Shown: positions 31,495-41,246 of the stretch, piece after piece | Position numbering within the stretch: position 1 is the stretch's first letter | Layout of the letters: every line of letters begins with the position of its first letter | Origin: CGIF01 sp031674855 | Lineage (GTDB): Bacteria; Bacillota_I; Bacilli_A; Mycoplasmatales; CGIF01 | Direction of reading: 5' to 3' | Assembly (NCBI GenBank): GCA_031674855.1 | Contig: CP125275.1 | Span: forward strand, 496,001-560,000 | DNA: 64,000 bases | Position numbers and translations under genes: made by a program | The notes under the pieces: generated by a model | Seen by the model: only the letters and a program-made list of their open reading frames with translations | Told to the model about the DNA's origin: nothing | The model's database searches: none

Positions 31495-31761
31495 ATGGAT
31501 AAAAAACAAGAGTTATTAAATATTATAGAAAAATACATAACTCCCAGCGATTATACATTTGTTGGCTATGAGAATGGAAATGTTAATTGTGGGGAAATTT
31601 TCGAACAAAGAAAAGTTTACACTATTATTTCGCCAGAGTTGAAAAAGGAGATTTGTCATTCGATTTTTGGCGACATTATAATAGAAGGTGTTGAATTTTC
31701 TCATCAAGAGGATAAGAAAAACTGATGGAAACTACTGAAAATGAGAAGGAGGACGAATTAA
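31495..31761 (+). CDS. N-terminal part of zinc-ribbon coiled-coil protein (frame-broken)
   Basis: ATG 31495, 11 bases after gatB, opens an 88-residue ORF (KQELLNIIEKYITPSDYTFV). Its last dozen codons look non-coding (WWKLLKMRRRTN). At the A5 run near 31716-31721 the next frame continues with good coding sequence (TDGNYWKWEGGRINHLDKLE). I infer that this is the start of the gene at 31691-32569, separated by a one-base shift. Confidence 0.55.
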
Positions 31762-32569
31762 TCATCTTGACAAATTAGAGTTAGGAAAAATTCCTAATGA
31801 AGAAATGGAAAGATTAAGAAAAAAATGAGGAGAAGATTTCGAATTTAGGAATTCAGAATATAAATATCGCAATCAAGGTAATTGTTGTTTTTGCAATGAA
31901 AAAATTGATCGTACAAAATGAAATTACACTGCTCGTTCACAAGGAAGATCGTGAAATTTTTGCTCTCTTGAATTTCATAAGTCTGCTGAGGAACAAAAAA
32001 AACAACAAAGATCAAAAAATGATCAACTTAATAACCTTATTAAATTTGATAATAATTCAAAATGTTCGGTTTGCGGAATAACTTACGATGAAAGGAAAAA
32101 TAATTCTTGAACTCAAATTAGTTTCAATGAAGGACCGATTGAAGAATTTTGTGGAGGTTGTTCAGAGAATAAAGATAAATATCGAAAAATAAAATCTGAA
32201 CAAACTAGATTAGATGAATTGAGAAGTCAAATTCAGAAACCCGAAAATTCTTCCAAGAAGAAAGAATTAGAAAATCAAATTAGGGAAACAGAAAGTAATT
32301 TAAACAGACTAAAAGAAGAGAGTAAAAATCAGCAACAAAAAAACCAACTTCAACGACAAATTACAGAGTTAGAAAACAAATCTAATCGCACTCCCCAAGA
32401 GGAGCAAGATTTAGCTGATAAAAAAAAGAAATTAGAAAAATTAAGTAAACAGATTAATGTTCAGGTCAATAATAAAAATGTTTGAAAGTCAGTTTTGATG
32501 ATTGTTAGTATTTTTTCTGTTGGATTAATTATTTGCTTGATTTTTAAGAATAAAAATAACAGACGTTAA
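31691..32569 (+). CDS. Double zinc-ribbon, tail-anchored coiled-coil protein
   Basis: The frame opens around TTG 31691 and becomes convincing from 31721. It encodes a first zinc knuckle pair (NCCFCNEKI ... FCSLEFH), a second (KCSVCGITYDE ... FCGGCSENK), about 90 residues of Gln/Lys/Glu coiled coil and a C-terminal membrane helix (SVLMIVSIFSVGLIICLIF) with a basic tail. The zinc segments resemble the small protein at 59311, including the [SN]-W-T motif. The function is unknown; tethering or binding at the membrane is plausible. The true start is probably ATG 31495 across a frameshift. Confidence 0.65.
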
Positions 32570-32954
32570 TACCAAATTTCTTTGTTTTAAAAAGTTTATT
32601 TTCCTCTTCATTACCAAAGTAATGATTTTTTTTCTTTTAAGGCAAAATAATTTATAAGATTTTTTACTTACTTTGCTTTTTTTCATTCGCTAACAGTAAT
32701 TGGTAAATTTTGTGACCAACAATAATGTCGAATAAATCTCTCTTTCTCCTTCCAAAAAAGTTAATAATAATCCCTCTTTTATCTATGGAATAAAGGAAGT
32801 GAGTCTTGACTGAATTTGGTTATTTTGAAGTCAGAAAAAAATTTTTCTTTTAGAACTTTATCAAAACTAAAAAACTTTCTGACTTTTTACAATCTGTGCA
32901 ATAATTATTAAATAAGGCAATTACATAACACTTTACACTAAGATTTTAATGAAT
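32570..32954. other. Intergenic stretch with short coding remnants
   Basis: Minus-strand fragments such as DLFDIIVGHKIYQLLLANEK remain, interrupted by stops and frame changes. I see no intact gene or RNA. Confidence 0.35.
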
Positions 32955-33137
32955 CTATATACTCATCCCTGGATAAGATAAGCAAAATAAAAAACCACTA
33001 ATTATCAACAAGACTGATGAAATAAAATATCATTTAGGTACTTTTTTTTTCAAATAAAGATAAAAAACTCCTAACAAACCCCAAAAAGAGCCAAACATTA
33101 ATGACAATATAAATCAAATAATATCTTTTTTTAGCAC
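32955..33137 (-). CDS. Small two-helix membrane protein
   Basis: From GTG 33137 in code 4, 60 residues form two hydrophobic helices (WFILSLMFGSFWGLLGVFYL and YFISSVLLIISGFLFCLSY) joined by a basic loop (KKKVPK). The basic-loop pattern fits an inner-membrane hairpin. No family is recognised; it could be a holin-like or stress peptide. Confidence 0.45.
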
Positions 33138-33198
33138 AGTTTTACATCGCTATAAGGTTTTCTTTACTAGGAACTTATTATTTTAAATATTTAAGTTT

Positions 33199-33876
33199 TT
33201 AAACATTGGTATAAAAGTTACTGCCGAATATTTCCCTTTCTAGTTCTTGATAATAATCTTTTTGCTCTTTATCTAACAATTGACAAGGAATTATAGCTTT
33301 TCAAAAACTCCTCTCATCTTCTATAACTAAATCTAAATCGCTCTCTTTTATGAATTTTTTTATTTCAGTTATTTCCTCTTTCTCAGAAAAAATTAATTCA
33401 CTTTTTTTTTCATCATAATCTACCCTCTCTCAAATTCTATCTGGCAAATTATTAAGCAAGTACTCTTCTAAATTATTTTTTTTTTCTTTTGAATTTACTT
33501 TTAAAATATGCAATAATTGAAAATAATTAGATAAAGAAAATAAAGGCAGTTGAACTAAATTTAATTTTTTAGTCATTTCATTAGTAATATTTTTACTATC
33601 TTCTAAGTAGATAAAAATACCATGAGGAGCTTGATAAAGAGCTTGTGAAGAATTATCGTCCTTGCCCTCATTCCTAATTTTTTCCCAAATTTGATAAATT
33701 TTATCCTTAGGAAAACTATTTTCGCGTGCAAGAATTAAAGATTTTTCGTTAATTTCTCGCTCTTCTCGAAGAATTAATTCAATTTCTCTCCTTATTTTCA
33801 AAAAAAGCTTACTGCGAGCATTATCTTGCCTATCTTTACGATGTTTAATATTTGCAGAATGAGAATGACCTGCCAT
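33199..33876 (-). CDS. yebC: YebC/TACO1 family protein
   Basis: The family acts as a translation factor easing Pro-rich stalling or as a transcriptional regulator. The 225-residue protein opens with the signature MAGHSHSANIKHRKDRQDNA (consensus MAGHSKWANIKHRK), has the conserved block YQAPHGIFIYLEDS and ends with the shorter C-terminal domain. It is slightly shorter than typical (about 240), and KW of the signature is HS here. The downstream gene in the same direction is the small membrane peptide. Confidence 0.88.
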
Positions 33877-33878
33877 AA

Positions 33879-34133
33879 TTATTTTTTAGAAATTTTTCTA
33901 ATTTTAATTAATCGGAAAACTGAAAAGAGAATCAAAATCAAAAAAGTTCCTAATAGAATAAAAAATGATTTCGAACTAAAAAAAGAATCAAAATTATTTG
34001 TGTTTCGACTGACTATCATTTCTTGTTGCAAACTATTTTCGTGAATGACAAAGATATTTTTTTCAAAATTTTTTTTAAAATAAGTGTTGTTATTTGAATG
34101 AAAATTAAACTTTAATTCTTTTATCCTTGACAA
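33879..34133 (-). CDS. Small membrane-anchored protein
   Basis: The TTG at 34133 gives 84 residues: an Asn/Phe-rich soluble half and one C-terminal membrane helix (FFILLGTFLILILFSVFRLI) with a basic tail. It overlaps the upstream gene by 29 bases and ends two bases before the yebC start, so the three probably form one transcript. No family is recognised. Confidence 0.5.
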   Translation of the reverse strand: MSRIKELKFNFHSNNNTYFKKNFEKNIFVIHENSLQQEMIVSRNTNNFDSFFSSKSFFILLGTFLILILFSVFRLIKIRKISKK

Positions 34134-34626
34134 TTTTTCGAATTAAAGATTGATATTCCGAAGTAGTAAATTTTTTACCTTCTTTCGTTTCAAATTCTTC
34201 AACTTTTATGTTTATGGATGGATTTTTTGAATCCTCAATCACGAGAGAAATTGACTGAATTTTTACAGAGATAAAAGCGTGAGGAAAATGATAAATTTCT
34301 AAATAAACCTTCTTTTCTTTATCTTCCAAAGTAAGTTCATCATTGCATCCTATCATAGAAAATCCTTTTTTATCATTGGGAACACACAAATTTCAATAAT
34401 TTTCGAGAGGAGTAAATTTATTACCTATTCCTCCTTTGCCATTAATGCCACGAAAAAATTCACTTTCTTTTTGGTTAGTTTTAATTTTTAACTTTCGATA
34501 TTCTGTTTTTTTACTCTCTTCAATTGGATTAATTAGAAAAGGAAAAATAAGAAGGATTTTTAAATCAGAAGTATATTCTATATTGCCTTGAAAATCATCA
34601 GAGATACTACTAATTTTAATATTCAA
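34105..34626 (-). CDS. Unknown soluble protein
   Basis: The 173-residue protein from ATG 34626 is rich in beta-strand-like, alternating hydrophobic sequence (DLKILLIFPFLINPI, KVYLEIYHFPHAFISVKIQ). One TGA Trp joins its two halves. It lies 16 bases after rpsI in the same direction, suggesting co-transcription with rplM-rpsI. No family is recognised. Confidence 0.6.
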
Positions 34627-34642
34627 AAGATATTTAAGTCAC

Positions 34643-35053
34643 CTATCGTTTAGAAAATTGCGTTGCCTTGCGGGACTTTTTAAGACCGAATTTTTTTCTT
34701 TCTACTCTACGAGCATCACGAGTTAATAGTGAAAAATTTTTTAAAGTTGTTCGGTAATCAGGGGAAATTTTTAATAAAGCGCGTGCTACTCCTAACCTAA
34801 TTGCTTCTGCTTGACTATGAAAACCGCTGCCGTCTGCTCTAACTAATAAATCATATTCATTTTCTTTACTAAAAAGCTTTAAAGGTTGATAAATATCCTC
34901 GCAAAGAGATGGTTCCATGTAAAAGTATTCTTTCAAATCTTTTTCTTTGCCATCTTTAGTTCTTATTTTAGCTTGACCTTGCCCCTTTTTCAAATAAACT
35001 CGAGCTGTTGCTTCTTTACGTCGCCCTACTCCAATATAATAATTATTATTCAT
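34643..35053 (-). CDS. rpsI: Ribosomal protein S9
   Basis: S9 contacts the P-site tRNA through its C-terminal tail. The 136-residue protein shows IGVGRRKEATARVYL, the block FHSQAEAIRLGVARALL and the C-terminal LTRDARRVERKKFGLKKSRK with the terminal QFSKR. It overlaps the end of rplM by 8 bases, the normal rplM-rpsI pair. Confidence 0.97.
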   Translation of the reverse strand: MNNNYYIGVGRRKEATARVYLKKGQGQAKIRTKDGKEKDLKEYFYMEPSLCEDIYQPLKLFSKENEYDLLVRADGSGFHSQAEAIRLGVARALLKISPDYRTTLKNFSLLTRDARRVERKKFGLKKSRKATQFSKR

Positions 35054-35525
35054 TGATATCTATTTTAATAAAATTTTTTTCTTGAGCTTTGTGATTATGT
35101 GAACTAGTAGGATAGATAAACAATCTCTTTAATTGTTTATTCGACAATTTATTATGAGGCATCATTCCCTTAATAATTCGGAAAATTAATTCACGAGGAT
35201 ATTTTTCTAACATTAAACTAGTACTTCTTTTTCTTAATCCGCCTGGATATCCAGAATGATCATAGTAGAACTCATTATCCATTTTGTTATTACCAGTAAA
35301 TTTAATGTGTTTAGCATTTACTAAAACTACATGGTCGCCTAAATCCAAATTAGGCAAAAAATTCAATTTTCCTTTTCCGCGTAATATTTCTGCTACTTTT
35401 GGACCAATTCTTCCTCCAGTTTTGCCTTTTAAATCTAAAAAGTATCAGGAACGAGTAATCTTTTGAAGTGAAGGAATAGTAGTATTTTGTAATTGGATAT
35501 TTTCTTTTCGAGTAGTAATCTCCAT
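35046..35525 (-). CDS. rplM: Ribosomal protein L13
   Basis: L13 is an early 50S assembly protein. The start at ATG 35525 (not the internal start a standard-code search finds, because RSWYFLD uses TGA) gives 159 residues. Signatures are WYFLDLKGKTGGRIGPKVAE, LGDHVVLVNAKHIKFTG and the block IIKGMMPHNKLSNKQLKRLF. The C-terminus overlaps rpsI. Confidence 0.97.
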
Positions 35526-35533
35526 ATATATTA

Positions 35534-36542
35534 TTATTTTTTATTTTTCCTTTTCCGAATTAAAAGATAGACAGTCACTCCTCCCAAAATAAATACAATA
35601 ATAATAGACAAACAAAAACGAACAATTTTACTATCAGATAAAGAAAAATCAAAAGTAGAGTTAGTTTTATCTTTTTTCTTAGGAAACATTTTTCTATTTA
35701 ACAATTCTAAATCAGAGTCAGGTGTTAAATTGGTAAAACCAAAACCTACTTGATAATCTTCACAAGCATAAATAACTCCCTTTCCTCCGCTTTTAAGTAA
35801 ATATCAAAAAGCTCTATTCTCATGGTTAATAATTCATTAGCAAGTTGCTGACTATTTAAATCTTTTCATAAGGTTAATGGCTCACCATCCCCACCAGTGA
35901 CATATCCCTCTAAATCTTTCCGATTGATAGAAATTTGAAGTTCGCCACCACCATCTTTATCCATATTTTCCTTATTTCTCTTGCCTAATCAAAAAAAAAA
36001 ATAGTATCTTCATTATTACCAAATTTTATTCACCATTTAAGACTGTTTTCAATTCCTAAAGAAGTAATTGAATTTTGTATTTCATTCTTGTTTTCTTTGT
36101 AAAATTCGGTAATTATTTTAAGAACATCGGCCACACTTCAAGCATTTAATTTTCTTGAAGTTAAAAATTTACCTTGATTTTCAACTATTGTTTCTTTGTG
36201 AGGGAAAAAGTGTGTTTTACTGAAATAAGTTTGAGAAATTTCAGGAAAGATTTTTTTTAACTCTTTAACCGAACTATTTTTTTCTAAAGCATTAACAATT
36301 GAGTCTTCTTGACAGTTGTTCTGTCTATTATTTTGTGAATATAGTTCTATCCTCTGTCGTCCATTACTAATTATTATTCCCCACTTTGCATACTCACTTG
36401 TTTCATTATCTTTGCTTGGCATTTGAAAATAATCCTCCAACAATTTTCATTCCCCGCCTGAGCTTTTTCACTTTTGGGCTTCGGCAATTAACTTCTGACC
36501 GTTATTTACCTTGATTTTTTGAACTTCCATTTGATTGTTCAT
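35534..36542 (-). pseudogene. Tail-anchored protein of unknown function, frame-broken
   Basis: From ATG 36542 the first 190 residues are intact (YAKWGIIISNGRQRIELYS; KLNAWSVADVLKIITEFYK). At a T11 run on the coding strand (35991-36001) the frame ends; one more T would continue with KENMDKDGGGELQISINRKD. A second shift near 35835 leads to SGGKGVIYACEDYQVGFGFT, then a membrane helix (LSIIIVFILGGVTVYLLI) and a Lys/Arg tail. No family is recognised. It is either a decaying gene or one expressed through slippage. Confidence 0.6.
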
Positions 36543-36555
36543 AGCCCGATTGTTT

Positions 36556-36598
36556 ATAACTTTATATCTTTCTTCTTAATATAACTTTATATCTTTCT
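36556..36598. repeat. 18-bp direct repeat at the gltX 3' end
   Basis: ATAACTTTATATCTTTCT occurs at 36556-36573 and 36581-36598. The second copy lies inside the last gltX codons and the first spans its stop, so a local duplication has changed the C-terminus or 3' end. Confidence 0.8.
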
Positions 36599-38019
36599 GC
36601 TATTTCATTTTTATTTAGTAAATAAATAACTTGAGGTAATTCAGGTCCTTTTTCTTTACCGGTTAATATTTTCCTAACTAACGAATAAAAGTCTTTTTTA
36701 GGTGCTTGATTATTCGAACAAAATGATTTGAGAATTGACTTAATTCCTTCTACTTCTCATTTAATCAAATTATCGAGTTCCTTAGTTAATTCTTCAATTC
36801 ACAAGAGTTCATTTTCTTTTATTTCAATTTCCTTATTAGGCCTTTGGAAAAAAAAGGAGGTTAATTCAACTAATTCTTGAAAATAATTTAATTGAGGACG
36901 GAATAAAAAAGCAACTTGAGTAGTTAATTCTTTCTTCTCGATTGGTAATTTATACTCTTTTGCTAGTAATTTTCAGGAAATTTCACCGAAATTTTTCAAA
37001 TCTAAATTTTGAATATAATAATTACTATATCAATTTAACTTTTCTAAATCATATACTGCGCCCCGAGGATTCAATCCTTCTAATTTAAAGTTTTCAATCG
37101 CCTCAGTTAAAGAAAAAATTTCCTGAGTAGTTCCCGGATGTCAACCTAAAAATAATAGATAATTAACTATTGCTTGCGGCAAATAGCCTTTGATTCGTAA
37201 TTGGTTAATTAATTGTCATTGACTAGTTTCTTTATCTCGTTTAGAAAGTTTTTTCTTTTCTTTGTTAAGTATTAGTGAAATATGTCCAAAAAGAGGTGGT
37301 TTTCAGCCCAAAACTTCATATAAAGCTAATTGCTTGCCAGTATTGGATAAATGCTCCTCACCACGCAAAACATGACTAATTTTCATTAAATTGTCATCAA
37401 TTACACAAGCGAAATTATAGTTAGGGATGCCATTTTGCCGAAAAAGCACAAAATCTTCAATATCTCGACCTTGAAAAATTACTTCCCCTCTAACTAAATC
37501 TTGAAAAATAAAACCCCTATCATGGGGAACTTTTAAACGTAAAACGTAAGGAATATTTTTTGCTAATAAAGAAGAAATTTCACTTTCAGACAATTTTAAA
37601 CATTTTCGCGAATATTGATAATTTTTCCTTTGATTTTTCTTTATATAATCATCTTTTTCCTGAGCTAATTCTTCCGGAGAACAAAAACAATAATAAAATT
37701 TTTTTTCTGCAATCAATTTATCAATATGATTCCTATAAATGTCTAACCTTTCTGTTTGTCGATAAGGACCATAATCGCCGGGATGAAAAATTGTTTCATC
37801 AGGTTTTAATCCCAATCATAACAAATCTTGGTAAAGATTATTAATAAAACTCTCTTCATTTCTTTTAGTATCAGTGTCTTCAATACGAAGAATAAATTGA
37901 CCTTGATTTTTTTTAGCAAAAAGATAATTAAAAAGTGCAGTGCGAGCTCCACCAATATGTAATTCGCCAGTAGGACTGGGGGCAAATCTACTCCTAATTA
38001 AATTAGGATTTTTTTGCAT
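36562..38019 (-). CDS. gltX: Glutamyl-tRNA synthetase
   Basis: GluRS charges tRNA-Glu and, with GatCAB present (gatB at 30047), also mischarges tRNA-Gln. The 485-residue protein has RFAPSPTGELHIGGARTALF (HIGH motif), IEDTDTKRNEES, the block VLRGEEHLSNTGKQLALYEV and a KMSKS-like KKKLSKRDK. It is continuous in code 4. Its first codons overlap the end of the upstream membrane-protein gene by 17 bases. Confidence 0.96.
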
Positions 38020-38677
38020 CAGAAGAATTTAAAGTTTTCTTAATTTTGTTTAATTCGCGATTAATAGAAATAAGAGCTAATGCTGCAAAAGTTAGAGGAA
38101 TAAGATAACTTATATGAAAAAAAGCAGCATATTTGCCAAGTTTATCATTATCCGCTAAACTTTGAGCTCGAATGAAAACTCTTGCCAGTTCACCACTGAC
38201 AGCCATTATGCCAAATTTTTTCAAAGTTTCTTTACAATGCTCATTCGATTCAGTCAACTTTGTTATTATGTAATCCTTTTGTTTATCGTCTATTCCTTCG
38301 GCTTTGTTAATTGCATAACACATTTGATTAAAAGGAGCTTTTAGCAAAGAAGTAACTCAACCATCCAAACAAAAGAAAATGCCTTGAGTTATAATTACAA
38401 CAATAGCCAAATAACCATTAGTCATAGTTCAACTAGAGTTGAGATGCTTAAGCATTTCTGCAGCAGCAAAAACTCATACTAGATAAAGCACGATGTAAGC
38501 GAAAATTAACAAAGAAAGGATTTTTCAATACTCTTTAAATTTATCGGTTATTCTCTTGAATAACTTTTCATCTATCCTTTTTATTTCTTTCTTGTTCATT
38601 TTTTCTTTAATTTCTCTACTTTCTATTTTATTACTACTTGTTTTTTTTATTGTACCCATACCTCTTCTAGAAGACAT
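38003..38677 (-). CDS. Membrane protein, unknown
   Basis: Code 4 from ATG 38677 gives 224 residues: a Lys/Arg-rich N-terminus (IKKTSSNKIESREIKEK), two helices (LSLLIFAYIVLYLVWVF and GYLAIVVIITQGIFFCLDGW), an amphipathic middle and a third helix (YLIPLTFAALALISINREL). It overlaps the start of gltX. No family is recognised. Confidence 0.65.
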
Positions 38678-38708
38678 TATAGCTTTATATTATATATTTA
38701 TAAATTTT

Positions 38709-38837
38709 CTAAACAGTTAATTTTCAACGACCTTTAGCTCGACGACTAGTAATCACTGAGTAACTTTTTTTCATACGAGCCAAAAATCCGTGCTTTCTTA
38801 ACCTTTTTTTGTTTTTAGGTTGCCAAGTTCCTTTCAT
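38709..38837 (-). CDS. rpmH: Ribosomal protein L34
   Basis: The 42-residue protein has the family pattern MKGTWQPKNKKRLRKHGFLA, RM, then VITSRRAKGRWKLTV; the Trp near the end is TGA, where other bacteria have KGR-[KA]-x-L. It lies divergent from rnpA with only 24 bases between start codons, whereas the two genes are normally consecutive in one direction. Confidence 0.94.
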
Positions 38838-38861
38838 AAAATAATTTTAATATATCAATCA

Positions 38862-39302
38862 ATGACTTTGTGAAGACCTTATCGTCTAAGAAAAAACTGA
38901 CAGTTTCAAGAAATAATCACCGATGGACAAAAGTTAGTTAACGATAGTTTCGTTGCTTTTTTATTTGCTAACAAAATTGAAAATTGTCAATTTGGTATTA
39001 GTACACCAAAAAAAATAATCAAAAAAGCAGTTGACCGAAATCATTACAAAAGACAAATTCGCGACATGCTGATAAAGTTTCTTAAAAAAAATCAGGATAG
39101 TTGCCAAACAAAGGAAAATCATAACCACTTTAGTTTTGTTATTATCGTCCGTTATTCTTATTTAGAAAATGACTTCCAAACCAACCAAAAAAATCTTTAC
39201 AAGTTATTAGACTATGGATATGCAAGGATAAAGGAAAATTCAACTTTTGAAACTAAAAAAATAATAAAACTTATGAAAAATAATAAAACTTATGAAAAAT
39301 AA
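38862..39302 (+). CDS. rnpA: Ribonuclease P protein component
   Basis: RnpA assists the RNase P RNA in 5' tRNA processing. The ATG at 38862 gives 146 residues. The start is typical (RPYRLRKNWQFQEIITDGQK), and the RNR-like block KKAVDRNHYKRQIRDML with the following VIIVRYSYLEN strand identifies the family. A 19-bp tandem duplication lies at its 3' end and it overlaps the next gene by 11 bases. Confidence 0.9.
39260..39297. repeat. 19-bp perfect tandem duplication at rnpA end
   Basis: AATAATAAAACTTATGAAA occurs twice in direct succession. It repeats the ATG that opens the yidC-like gene (the second copy's ATG at 39292 is used here) inside the rnpA tail, so it changed the rnpA C-terminus and may have created the gene overlap. 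Confidence 0.9.
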
Positions 39303-40476
39303 ATTTTGAAACTTACTAAGAAATACCTTAAGAATAATATTTCTTTTTATTTTCCTTCATTGGATACTTTGATTTACCACTTATGCCAAAAACACTAACT
39401 ACTTTGAAGCAATTAAAGATGAAAAAATCACTAAACATGATGAAAAAACTGATCATTACAACAGTAAAGGATTATTAGGCGATAAGCAAACAAAAAAATA
39501 TATCACAGAGATAGAAGAAGATATTTTGCAACAAATTGAGAGGAAAAAAGGATTAAGTAAAAATGAATCAATCCGTATTTGAAAAAATGAAAAATTACCT
39601 AATCTACAAAAATTGGATAAGGAAATTAAAGTACTAGAAAAAAAAGAAAATATTAGCCAAAGCGAAAAGGGAGAATTAGAAAAGAAAAAAGAAGAATACC
39701 AAAAAAATTTAACAAATGCCAAAAATCAAACTGTTGAAAATATTAAAACGCAGTTAAAAGAAAACGAGTTAATTATTACAGAACTAGATGATAATAGAAG
39801 TACATGACAAAAGGCAGCGTATGATCCTCTCAAGTTTTTCTTAATTTCACCACTTAATAAAGTCAGTAAAATATTAGGTTTATCTATATTTTTGGAAATA
39901 TTGTTCAAATCATTAGTAATAGAATCACTTTTAATTCTAATGTGTTATTCAGAAACAATACTTGTTTGAGAAAGTATGGATAGAATTAAAGAAGATTCTG
40001 AATTAAACATGGAAGAAAGAGAAAAATTAAGCCAAGAAACTTCTCATTTGGTCAAATACATGTTTTTTAACGGTTTTATGATGATTCTTTTCAACATTTG
40101 TGCGTTTATTCATCCGGCTCATTTTGACCGAACTAGCAGTTGATTTCAAATGGGATCAAATTTTAGTTGATTCTGAATATTTCCTTTTTTTTTCTCTTTA
40201 TTTCTTTCTAATATTGGTTCGGAATTTTTACGTCGCGGTCATCTGCTGAGTAAGCAAGAATTAAAGGATTATATTGTCAAAAACTTCATAATCAACATTT
40301 TTATTGCTCTTCTTTTATTGTTTGCAATGTGAATGGCGGGAATGAATAGTAAAGGAAGTTATTTATTTTCTACTTTAGGAGGATTGGTAAGGTTTGCAAT
40401 AAGCATTATTAGAGTAAAGTTTTTCGGACATCGAGAGTACTTTCCAGGAAGTGGAAAAAAAGAAATTAATCGTTAG
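39292..40476 (+). CDS. YidC/Oxa1-like membrane protein (probable insertase)
   Basis: The 394-residue protein starts with a helix (LRIIFLFIFLHWILWFTTY), then about 130 residues of charged, partly coiled-coil sequence outside the membrane, then at least five helices. The region from AAYDPLKFFLISPLNK through EEREKLSQETSHLVKYMFF to SWFQMGSNFSWFWIFPF follows the YidC layout, and the place directly after rnpA is the classical yidC position. Sequence match is weak, so position carries much of the call. YidC inserts membrane proteins. Confidence 0.55.
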
Positions 40477-41119
40477 AAGAAAACGAAATGTAATCAAGAT
40501 AGAGTAAATTTATATAATCTCAGTTTAATAAATTATTAACTAATTTCTTTACGTATTCTTCACGGTTAGATCCGTAGTCAAGATAATAAGCGTGCTCTCA
40601 TACATCAATAGCAATTAACGGACGCAAATTTAAAGATCAAGGATTATCTTGATTAGCAGTATTGACAATTTTCAATTTGCTGTTTGTGTCTAAAACTAAT
40701 CAAGTTCAACCACTGCCCTTAACTTTCAAAGAACTAATTACTAATTCTTTTTTTAATCTATCAAGACTAAAAAATTTGTCTTGAATAAGTTTTAATAAGG
40801 TCAGATTTATTTTAATCTCAGGTTTATTTTCAGATTTAAATTTAGTAAGGTGAGTAAAAAAAAAATTGTGATTAATCAATCCTCCTCCAAAAAACCGAAT
40901 ATCTTCCTTCAATTCAATTGGTAAATTGTCCAAATTTTTCATTAGTTGTTCTAAAGAAGGAAATTTATCAAACAAATCAGTGTCTTTCAATAATTCATTA
41001 AGTTTAATTTCATAATTTTTATGAAGGATGCTATAGTGATAGTACATCGCTTTAAAGGAAATTATTGGTTCTAATTCATTAAGTTCATAATAAAGTTTAC
41101 TTTTTTGGTAATTATTCAT
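40466..41119 (-). CDS. sodA: Fe/Mn superoxide dismutase
   Basis: SOD converts superoxide to H2O2 and O2. The 217-residue protein keeps the four metal ligands: His in MYYHYSILHKNYE, His in GGGLINHNFFFTHL, and Asp and His in AIDVWEHAYYLDYG. The gateway Tyr and SGWTWLVLD are also seen (Trp as TGA). Reading TGA as Trp adds a C-terminal WDYINLLYLDYISFSSND tail that overlaps the yidC-like 3' end by 11 bases. Fe versus Mn cannot be decided. SOD is rare in mollicutes. Confidence 0.93.
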
Positions 41120-41246
41120 AATTGCTTAAATTTTAACAAGGTGTTTATTTACTATAAGCATTAAATTACTTGTTTGATATCGGATACAAATTTAAAATTT
41201 CTCACATAAGTTAACAAGAGAATTTATTTATTGTTTATTGAATCTC

